Positions 7,233 through 11,795 of a DNA stretch of 33,320 bases are shown here, in pieces. The notes under the pieces are model-generated. The model saw only the letters and a list, made by a program, of their open reading frames with translations. It made no database searches and was not told where the DNA came from. Source of the DNA: a virus; IMG/VR virus record IMGVR_UViG_3300042375_000522, positions 1 to 33,320 of that record, one strand, 5' to 3'. Position 1 is the first letter of the stretch; every line of letters begins with the position of its first letter. Position numbers and translations under genes: made by a program.

Positions 7233-7310
7233 GCCTCGCCGTGCCTTGCCGTGCCTCGCCATGCCTCGCCTCGCCCCGCCAAGCCCCGCCCAGCCAGGCC
7301 CCGCCGCGCC
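7233..7310 (-). repeat. Pentamer array NGGCN, 16 units (second copy)
   Basis: Sixteen GGC triplets occur exactly every 5 bases on the minus strand without a single phase break. The two bases between triplets vary freely (GC, GG, CT, TG, GG, TT, GG, GA, GA, AT, GA, AC, AA, AC, GA). The array starts TGGCGCGGCGGGGC and ends in AACACACTGC plus a hairpin, just as the neighbouring 14-unit copy does. It is not a CRISPR or codon repeat. It lies in the leader of the Sak4-like gene. Confidence 0.9.
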
Positions 7311-7316
7311 AAACTT

Positions 7317-7338
7317 CTGCACCCCAAAAGGGATGCAG
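7317..7338 (-). other. Hairpin with TTTT loop closing the first pentamer array
   Basis: On the minus strand CTGCATCCC pairs with GGGGTGCAG (one wobble pair) around a TTTT loop. It occupies the same place after AACACACTGC as the hairpin at 7206-7225. The outer CTGC/GCAG is shared, while the inner stem differs but still pairs, which supports selection on the folded RNA. Confidence 0.68.
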
Positions 7339-7345
7339 TGTGTTT

Positions 7346-7413
7346 GCCGTGCCGTGCCGTGCCTCGCCTCGCCATGCCTTGCCCCGCCCGGCCAGGCCGC
7401 GCCCCGCCGCGCC
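7346..7413 (-). repeat. Pentamer array NGGCN, 14 units (first copy)
   Basis: Fourteen GGC triplets at strict 5-base spacing on the minus strand, starting TGGCGCGGCGGGGC seven bases after the stop of the upstream gene. Variable dinucleotides run GC, GG, GC, CT, CG, GG, AA, AT, GA, GA, AC, AC, AC. G/C-rich pairs lie at the 5' end and A-containing pairs at the 3' end, the same gradient as in the other copy. Copies differ by whole pentamers, which suggests growth and loss by slippage or unequal recombination. Confidence 0.9.
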
Positions 7414-7420
7414 ATAAAAA

Positions 7421-7981
7421 TTATACCCATTCAACCGAATACCTTCCAAAGATTGGTCGGAATGTGCCGAGTCCAAGAATCCCGCCCTGTTCGACCATTG
7501 TCTGCAAACAAGGCAGAGAGAGTAGGGTGTTTTCCTGATGTTCAAACCGCAGAGTGACCCTCCATCCGGTTGGAAGCATTGGCCTCTCCTTGGGGTTTGG
7601 CACACCATCCTTAACCCTTGCCACGTGCTGCAACACTTCGATCCGCGAATCTTGTAGTGTATAGGGATTGTTGTCAGCATCAGCAATCTGAGCGTGCAAA
7701 GGGTCATCTCCGGTAGCTTCAATTGAGACGAATGACATGACACCAAGGGCAACATCACGCGCCTGCTTTCCGTAAAAACGCTTGGCCACCGATGGCGTGT
7801 TTTGCGCTGCGAGTAGAGAGTAAACATTGAGCACCGGAATGACCAAATGCCCCGATCCCGTCACGTAGAATTTGTCCATGACCGGCAGTTTGGTTTTGTT
7901 GTCGCCCGCATAGCGGTCGAATAGTATGGGCCGGATGCCGCGAAGCGTGGCCGTAAGTGTAGTTGTTTTCGTGTCCTTCAT
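7421..7981 (-). CDS. Conserved phage protein with RAMP-like features, function unknown
   Basis: A 186-residue protein. It opens with a beta strand and TLRGIRPILFDRY and ends ILGLGTFRPIFGRYSVEWV. I recognise this as a widespread phage family with an N-terminal G-x-RPLL-type motif and a C-terminal glycine-rich GLGxxRPxFGRF motif. The glycine-rich loop recalls RAMP (Cas5/6/7-type) RNA-binding folds, but that link is my inference. The family is often found near recombination genes. Here it lies between the GIY-YIG-like gene and the pentamer arrays ahead of sak4. The ATG is preceded by ATACAAATAATAAAAAATT; the GIY-YIG reading frame overlaps its first 227 bases. Confidence 0.7.
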   Translation of the reverse strand: MKDTKTTTLTATLRGIRPILFDRYAGDNKTKLPVMDKFYVTGSGHLVIPVLNVYSLLAAQNTPSVAKRFYGKQARDVALGVMSFVSIEATGDDPLHAQIADADNNPYTLQDSRIEVLQHVARVKDGVPNPKERPMLPTGWRVTLRFEHQENTLLSLPCLQTMVEQGGILGLGTFRPIFGRYSVEWV

Positions 7982-8249
7982 AATTTTTTATTATTTGTAT
8001 TGCTTCTGCTTTGCTTATTGCAAACCACTCCCCATTGCCACTTGGCTTAATGAGTCGTTGGTGTGCAAGTTTAAGGTGGATTGTTTTTTCCAGAACATAT
8101 TTCATGCCCGGTTGAGTTGTGACCCAGCCGATAATTTCGAGGGCAAATGGAGACCATACGTGAGCCGCCCAAAGGCGATGCCGTAGGTCTTTTTCCGTGC
8201 AACCGATTTTGCATTCTTTTCCGTTGTGGAAGAAATAAATCCGTTCCAT
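7755..8249 (-). CDS. GIY-YIG/T5orf172-like protein with probably disturbed C terminus
   Basis: The first 90 or so residues form a compact domain: IYFFHNGKECKIGCTEKDL (residues 4-22), then GEWFAISKAEAIQIIKNY. The spacing fits the T5orf172/MUG113 branch of the GIY-YIG superfamily, small proteins related to nicking nucleases. Past this domain the frame runs 75 codons inside the next gene, with low-complexity, frame-shadow composition. Near 7983-7990 the message reads A AAA AAT TAT GAA; in the -1 frame this becomes TTA TGA, whose stop would overlap the next ATG in the ATGA style used throughout. The natural protein therefore probably ends near 7979. ATACAAATAGAA directly precedes the start codon. 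Confidence 0.6.
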   Translation of the reverse strand: MERIYFFHNGKECKIGCTEKDLRHRLWAAHVWSPFALEIIGWVTTQPGMKYVLEKTIHLKLAHQRLIKPSGNGEWFAISKAEAIQIIKNYEGHENNYTYGHASRHPAHTIRPLCGRQQNQTAGHGQILRDGIGAFGHSGAQCLLSTRSAKHAIGGQAFLRKAGA

Positions 8250-8265
8250 TTCTATTTGTATTTTT
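8249..8265 (-). promoter_or_regulatory. Leader word AAAAATACAAATAGAAA before the GIY-YIG-like gene
   Basis: The minus strand AAAAATACAAATAGAA runs straight into the ATG at 8249, and its TAG is also the stop codon of the RuvC-like gene. It nearly repeats the leader at 7152-7169, so its recurrence is unlikely to be chance. No Shine-Dalgarno sequence is present. Confidence 0.4.
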
Positions 8266-8692
8266 CGTTTGTTTCGGCAGCGTAAACGGCCACTGCCAGT
8301 GCCGCCCAGGTGTGGGACTTAATACCATAAGTCCCACCTGGGTTCTTCTTCGTTCCTTGCGGCCCGAAAATGTCGATGAGTCTCTGACGGATGTTTGCAT
8401 CCTTGGCTCGCATCGAGCCGCAGAGATACATTTTGATGTCCTTGCGGTAGCAGAGCCGCACCGGCGTGCGTGCCACCTCGAGGAATCGCCCGATCCACAC
8501 GCAGGTCTCGAAGGTCGAAGCACCTACCGCCATTCCGTAGCTTGCTATCATCTCGCAGGCCACGCTTGTATATTCGCGGCCGATCAGAATCTGCCTGATC
8601 TCCGCATTCGGCAGGTGGCCGTGGTCTACAATGAGACCGTGGTCGAATTGCACGAAGGCGGTGTGCGTCGTGCCGGGGTCAAGGGCGATCAT
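8252..8692 (-). CDS. RuvC-like Holliday junction resolvase
   Basis: A 146-residue protein with the RNase H-like fold of RuvC. It starts MIALDPGTTHTAFV with catalytic Asp5, followed by VACEMIASYGMAVG with Glu47. A C-terminal helix SHTWAALAVAVYAAE takes the place of the RuvC motif that carries the last acidic residues; here the expected aspartate is not evident, so activity is uncertain or uses the histidine variant seen in some phage forms. The enzyme would resolve branched DNA before packaging. It is 2 bases from the GIY-YIG-like gene and 3 from the small membrane protein upstream. Confidence 0.8.
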   Translation of the reverse strand: MIALDPGTTHTAFVQFDHGLIVDHGHLPNAEIRQILIGREYTSVACEMIASYGMAVGASTFETCVWIGRFLEVARTPVRLCYRKDIKMYLCGSMRAKDANIRQRLIDIFGPQGTKKNPGGTYGIKSHTWAALAVAVYAAETNEKYK

Positions 8693-8695
8693 AAG

Positions 8696-8857
8696 TTAAT
8701 CCTCCTCCTCGAACTCGCGCCACCGGCGCTGCCTCTCGCGACGACGCATGTCGTGTTGGCGCATCCGCCACAGGATGTTTTGTTGACCACACCAGTAGGA
8801 TGCGAGGCAACTCCCGAGGGTCAGGACGGCGATGCAGATTGCGAGGGTTGCGCTCAT
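8696..8857 (-). CDS. Small single-span membrane protein (53 aa)
   Basis: This short gene fits exactly between its neighbours. Its ATG at 8857 overlaps the upstream stop in an ATGA and has AAGGA eight bases before it. Its stop lies 3 bases before the RuvC-like gene. The protein has one hydrophobic segment (LAICIAVLTLGSCLASYW) followed by a strongly charged tail (RRRERQRRWREFEEED), giving a membrane anchor with a cytoplasmic charged end. No family is recognised. Its location among early genes argues against a lysis role. Confidence 0.7.
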   Translation of the reverse strand: MSATLAICIAVLTLGSCLASYWCGQQNILWRMRQHDMRRRERQRRWREFEEED

Positions 8858-9327
8858 CTTGTAATTCCTTCTTCAGACAACGCTGAATAAATCCCTCTTC
8901 TCCACCCCTTACCAACTTGCAGAGCTTGCCCGCAATTTGCTACGGTGATATTGTAGAGCCACCAACGCTCCTCTGGGGCAAGTCCGTTCCAGTTGCGTAT
9001 TATTTTAGTAAAATCTTCGTCGCTGGCAGTTTCCACCCCCCAGCAAAGGATGCAGAGTTCCTTCCCCAGTGAAGACGGAACCAATGCCATCCCAAGTTTT
9101 TTAGGGAATCGAAATTTCCCAGCGTTGTTTTTGCTGAATCGCTCAGCAGCAACCCTTTCAAAATCAGGTGCGATTTTATGCCACCGACTCACGGGCATAG
9201 ATACCCGTGCCCTGCGATCCGCGAGATAAGTAACAGGTGCAAGTTGATCAAATCTTTCACACTGGAATACAACAATTTGATCTTCGATTTTACTGACTGC
9301 AAAACCGTGGGTTATTAGCTTTTTCAT
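8854..9327 (-). CDS. DUF3780-like protein
   Basis: A 157-residue protein. Its C-terminal half contains GKEL (88-91), then NWNGLAPEERWWLY (112-125) and GKGWR (139-143). This matches closely what I remember of DUF3780, a domain named in bacterial defence-type gene clusters with DUF499 and DUF1156 proteins. Finding it alone in a phage early region is unusual: it could be a captured part of a defence system, an inhibitor of one, or a general DNA-modification accessory. It overlaps neighbours by ATGA on both sides. Its DNA is AT-richer than the flanking genes. Biochemical role is unknown. Confidence 0.65.
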   Translation of the reverse strand: MKKLITHGFAVSKIEDQIVVFQCERFDQLAPVTYLADRRARVSMPVSRWHKIAPDFERVAAERFSKNNAGKFRFPKKLGMALVPSSLGKELCILCWGVETASDEDFTKIIRNWNGLAPEERWWLYNITVANCGQALQVGKGWRRGIYSALSEEGITR

Positions 9328-9632
9328 CGCGTGGAATCCAATTTTTTGGCAATGCTACGAACCCACGCTGGCGTCTTGTCAGTTACCTCTAAATTCCAAT
9401 CGGTTGTAGTAGATGCAATGCTATTTGCTTTTTTCGGACGACCGACTTGCTTTTTTAAAGGTTTTTGACAGGATTCTTTTGCGATTTCATCACGCAAATA
9501 CTTTGTAATAACTGCGCTAAGCGGCATAAGCATTCCGTCATGGTGGCGTTTACTTTGCAGCCACCCCCAAAGCTCGCAGTCAAATGACAAATTATGCGGA
9601 AAGCTTTTAAGTTTTTGGCGTAGAAAGCTCAT
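9324..9632 (-). CDS. Hypothetical small basic protein
   Basis: A 102-residue protein with a central helical stretch LSAVITKYLRDEIAKES and a basic segment KPLKKQVGRPKKA resembling an AT-hook-like patch (GRPKK). DNA binding is plausible, but no family is recognised. It overlaps both neighbours by ATGA. Composition is AT-rich like the DUF3780-like gene after it, so the two may have arrived together. Confidence 0.62.
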   Translation of the reverse strand: MSFLRQKLKSFPHNLSFDCELWGWLQSKRHHDGMLMPLSAVITKYLRDEIAKESCQKPLKKQVGRPKKANSIASTTTDWNLEVTDKTPAWVRSIAKKLDSTR

Positions 9633-9820
9633 TCTTGATCCTCCTGCGGTGGGTTAGGATACGGCATCCAGTGCGTTACTGGGCTATCAACCTTGCCGCC
9701 GCTCAGAAACCGAAAATCCTGTCCGTCATCGTAGCCAGCATCCACCACACCGTCCTCGGTGTGCAGGATAACATTCACGTCCATGTCCGGCATGGTTTTA
9801 ACGCTTATCCATTCGCTCAT
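9629..9820 (-). CDS. DUF551 protein
   Basis: A 63-residue protein starting MSEWISVKTMPDMDVNVIL and ending VTHWMPYPNPP. These two motifs (WISV near the N terminus, THWMPxPxPP near the C terminus) define DUF551, small phage proteins of unknown function. The ATG at 9820 is chosen because it overlaps the stop of the tiny gene upstream in an ATGA; the frame is open further but without support. Confidence 0.82.
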   Translation of the reverse strand: MSEWISVKTMPDMDVNVILHTEDGVVDAGYDDGQDFRFLSGGKVDSPVTHWMPYPNPPQEDQE

Positions 9821-9936
9821 CGTGCGATCCTCCATGTTGCCCAAGCCAGACCGACGAGCGGTGCGATGGTGCCGAGGTATTGGATGAAGTAGCCGATGGA
9901 TCGGCAAACGGATTCGGGGTCGTTTAGGTCAATCAT
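9817..9936 (-). CDS. Tiny membrane protein (39 aa)
   Basis: A short frame MIDLNDPESVCRSIGYFIQ, then a hydrophobic segment (YLGTIAPLVGLAWATW), ending RIAR. It overlaps the upstream gene and the DUF551 gene in ATGA at both ends, which is the main support for it being real. There is no obvious ribosome binding site, as expected for coupled translation. Function unknown. Confidence 0.55.
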   Translation of the reverse strand: MIDLNDPESVCRSIGYFIQYLGTIAPLVGLAWATWRIAR

Positions 9937-10079
9937 AGTTTTTGGATTTGGGTGTGGAGGGAATGGATGCCAAAGGAGTTAAAGAATTTAGCCTTAGCCT
10001 CGGTAATCGAGGCGGCGTAAACGAGGTCTCTGACTGGGCCGAAGAGAGGGTCGTAGCCCTCGCAGAGGTAAAGTTTCAT
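9933..10079 (-). CDS. Tiny hypothetical protein (48 aa)
   Basis: The translation starts MKLYLCEGYDPLFGPVRDLV and continues YAASITEAKAKFFNSF, an arrangement like short phage proteins that begin with a beta strand and have a T-E-A-K-A-K helix. It overlaps the next gene by ATGA and starts 10 bases after the previous stop, with AAGAAG directly before the ATG. Function unknown. Confidence 0.58.
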   Translation of the reverse strand: MKLYLCEGYDPLFGPVRDLVYAASITEAKAKFFNSFGIHSLHTQIQKL

Positions 10080-10089
10080 CTTCTTGTTT

Positions 10090-10488
10090 TTAGATGTTGT
10101 AGAATTTTGCGCGGACAGCGGAAAGAGCGGTCTTTTCCTGCTCGGCGTTTAAACCGACCTTTATACCGCCGTCTTGGTTCGGGAAAAGATCAACACGTTC
10201 GATGCCGGTAACATACCAGAATGAGCCGCCACGAACTGCTTTGATCCGGTTTGCTATGCGTGTATATTTGTAGGCTTTTGCAACCGATCCGCCAGACGTG
10301 TATGTGAGTTCCGCGCCGATTCTTGAGGACTTGGAAATACCGAATGCGGCGAGTTGCTTCTCTGCGATTTCTGTCGCGTTAAGGATGTCCATTGCGGAGG
10401 CTGTGGCTGATCTAGCCTTGCCGTTTACTTTGTCTAGGGAGTCGGAGAGTTCGCGGCTTTTAGTATTTAGTGCAACTTTGATTTTCAT
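10090..10488 (-). CDS. Hypothetical early protein
   Basis: A 132-residue protein starting MKIKVALNTKSRELSD. Its N-terminal part is helical and charged; the later part is mixed (TYTSGGSVAKAYKYTRIANRIKAV). I recognise no domain. The ATG at 10488 is preceded by CAAATAGAAATAGAAAT, the early-gene leader word. A longer start at 10572 is open but would swallow that leader. It is the first gene after the lysis cassette, so it probably opens the early transcription unit. Confidence 0.6.
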   Translation of the reverse strand: MKIKVALNTKSRELSDSLDKVNGKARSATASAMDILNATEIAEKQLAAFGISKSSRIGAELTYTSGGSVAKAYKYTRIANRIKAVRGGSFWYVTGIERVDLFPNQDGGIKVGLNAEQEKTALSAVRAKFYNI

Positions 10489-10505
10489 ATTTCTATTTCT
10501 ATTTG
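10489..10505 (-). promoter_or_regulatory. Leader word CAAATAGAAATAGAAAT before gene at 10488
   Basis: The minus strand has ATCAAATAGAAATAGAAAT immediately before the ATG. It is the third close copy of the ACAAATAGAAA word placed at a start codon in the early region, here with an internal 6-base duplication (AGAAAT). No Shine-Dalgarno sequence is seen. Confidence 0.35.
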
Positions 10506-10658
10506 ATTTCTTCGTCGGAGGGTTCATCCCTCGTTCGATGTGCAGACCTTCTAACATCTGCGAAAAATGCAAAGATAATTCTTCGCGAAGTGCGAAAATA
10601 AATATTACGAAAAAGCTTTACATGCCTTCGCAACCAATGCCCGCGCGGATCTGCGGGC
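10506..10658. other. Intergenic region between lysis and early genes
   Basis: This is one of the longer gene-free stretches and is AT-rich. Directly after the endolysin stop there is a hairpin, GCCCGC (10639-10644) with GCGGGC (10653-10658), but no T-run follows, so it is at best a weak terminator. A perfect 10-bp palindrome CTTCGCGAAG lies at 10581-10590 and could be a protein site. An early promoter is expected here, yet I see no convincing -35/-10 pair. Confidence 0.4.
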
Positions 10659-11234
10659 TTATTGCGTCATCTGAAAGTGCATCGCGTCGCGCCCGATTGT
10701 CGCTCCGAGATTGATCCACCCGTGCTGTGCAAAGACCTCGATGACGCGAAGCTGCATGTGTGCGCGGGTAGGCCAAGCCGTGTGCAGGCCGTTGCGGTCT
10801 GCGTCAAGATCGATCGCCGCTCCCCACGAGTGTTTGCTCGGCTCGCTGCCGCCTCGCTGGGCGCGCACTGCGTAAGAACCGAAGAACCTGTCTATACCTG
10901 CCTCTGCGCGGTTTGATGGCGTTGGGTAGTAGTCAAGAATGGTTTCTAAGATTGAAGAGAGACTCTCGTGACATTTTGCGTGGATCGCAATGCCGTCGAT
11001 TGGTTTCTGCGTGTCGTAGAGAAACATCTGAAACGGCGGTTTGATCCGCACGAGCGGCACACTGCCGGGGTCTCCGTAGAATGAGGTGCAAGCCGCCGTG
11101 CTCGCTTTTGGCGATGTTCCGGGCTGCATGGACCTAAGATGCCGGTTGAGCGCACGAATGCTCTCCGGCCCCCACCAACCGTCAGGCTTCGCGCCGATGC
11201 GAGCCTGCATAGACTCGATCTGCGCGCGGTTCAC
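10659..11234 (-). CDS. Endolysin: peptidoglycan-binding domain plus M15 peptidase
   Basis: A 191-residue protein starting with GTG at 11234, chosen because it overlaps the stop of the holin-like gene as GTGA and gives a complete N-terminal domain. Residues 3-36 are a short PG_binding_1-type unit (IESMQARIGAKPDGWWGPES). Residues about 60-191 are an M15-family metallopeptidase with zinc ligands HSWGAAIDLD (His135, Asp142) and AMHFQ (His186). Such enzymes cut peptide cross-links in peptidoglycan. No signal peptide is present, so release depends on a holin. It is the last gene of the lysis cassette. Confidence 0.88.
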   Translation of the reverse strand: MNRAQIESMQARIGAKPDGWWGPESIRALNRHLRSMQPGTSPKASTAACTSFYGDPGSVPLVRIKPPFQMFLYDTQKPIDGIAIHAKCHESLSSILETILDYYPTPSNRAEAGIDRFFGSYAVRAQRGGSEPSKHSWGAAIDLDADRNGLHTAWPTRAHMQLRVIEVFAQHGWINLGATIGRDAMHFQMTQ

Positions 11235-11407
11235 TTTTTCTCTTTGCGCACAATATTTATCGCCCCGACGATTGCCAGCCCGCCGGCCACGATGTGGTTC
11301 TGAAGCTCTGGCTCCAGCTGCACTCCGAGGGCGGTGGCAACCAAGATGAGGCCGCGCCAAGTGCTGGATTCGTTCAGTTTGTTAAGTGCAAGAATGAGGT
11401 ATTTCAT
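11231..11407 (-). CDS. Small two-helix membrane protein, holin candidate (58 aa)
   Basis: The 58-residue protein starts MKYLILALNKLNESSTWRG. It has two hydrophobic segments (GLILVATALGVQL and HIVAGGLAIVGAINIV) and a basic end VRKEKK. This layout and its place directly before the endolysin, with a GTGA overlap, match small phage holins. It also overlaps the lipoprotein gene by ATGA. It was found by reading the gap between the neighbours. The pore-forming role is inferred, as a second membrane protein at 11604-11795 competes for it. Confidence 0.75.
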   Translation of the reverse strand: MKYLILALNKLNESSTWRGLILVATALGVQLEPELQNHIVAGGLAIVGAINIVRKEKK

Positions 11408-11607
11408 TTGTCTTTTAGGGTTTTGGAAAACGACTCGAAAGCGTATTTCATGCTCGGAGTCTTTTGCGTTGTGGTGTTGTTGGATTCGTAGGTGATGTTG
11501 ACTCGCACGGAGCCGAGAGCGCCTGCGTGCGAGCCTACTGGCGGGATCGGGATGCTTATGCAGCCCGGGAGTGCAACTGCGGCGAGGGTGATCAGGATTG
11601 GTTTCAT
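11404..11607 (-). CDS. Small lipoprotein, Rz1-like outer-spanin candidate
   Basis: A 67-residue protein starting MKPILITLAAVALPGC: a short signal peptide ending in a lipobox-like LPGC, so Cys16 is probably lipidated. The mature part begins CISIPIPPVG and is followed by a short beta-rich and then helical region. Small proline-containing lipoproteins beside a holin and endolysin are usually outer-membrane spanin subunits. No partner inner-membrane spanin is obvious, so the role is tentative. ATGA overlaps on both sides. Confidence 0.68.
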   Translation of the reverse strand: MKPILITLAAVALPGCISIPIPPVGSHAGALGSVRVNITYESNNTTTQKTPSMKYAFESFSKTLKDK

Positions 11608-11795
11608 TCTTTGGTGTAGGTTTTGTGCCAGAGCTTCAAGCCGACATAAATTGCGGTTAGGATTGCCGTCAGCAGACCCACGCACGAGATGCCGAATTTG
11701 AGATAAATATCAATCTCCTGCACTTGATTTAGGACGAGCGAGGACGCGGCAACGAGCGTTCCAAAAGTTCCAACAAAAGCGGTGTTGTCGATCAT
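11604..11795 (-). CDS. Small two-helix membrane protein, holin or antiholin candidate
   Basis: A 63-residue protein with two hydrophobic segments: residues about 5-22 (TAFVGTFGTLVAASSLVL) and 34-58 (YLKFGISCVGLLTAILTAI), and a short basic tail KTYTKE. It follows the fibre-like gene by an ATGA overlap and precedes the lipoprotein in the same way. Size, topology and cassette position fit a class II holin. With a second such gene at 11231-11407, one may act as holin and the other as antiholin. Confidence 0.7.
   Translation of the reverse strand: MIDNTAFVGTFGTLVAASSLVLNQVQEIDIYLKFGISCVGLLTAILTAIYVGLKLWHKTYTKE

Noticed and set aside
7206-7413. CRISPR array
   Set aside because: Units are 5 bases with 2 variable bases; there are no 25-40-base repeats, no spacers of similar size and no cas genes.
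7049-7557. Plus-strand frames over the pentamer arrays (Pro/Arg/Ala-rich peptides)
   Set aside because: They are the complement of the GGC arrays, which stay open in all frames. No ribosome binding site or partner gene exists on the plus strand.
7168-7827. Long minus-strand frame covering the arrays and part of the gene at 7421
   Set aside because: Its first half is a frame shadow of the conserved protein at 7421-7981 and its second half is array sequence, so it is not an independent gene.
8679-8915. Minus-strand frame of 78 residues
   Set aside because: It overlaps the better-supported 53-residue gene and the end of the DUF3780-like gene, and has Arg/Pro-rich shadow composition.
10506-10658. 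Early promoter (TTGCGA and TAATAT on the minus strand)
   Set aside because: The spacing is 20 bases and the -35 match is weak, so I do not call it, although a promoter is expected here.
10639-10658. Terminator after the endolysin gene
   Set aside because: The stem is only 6 bp and no T-run follows in the transcribed direction.
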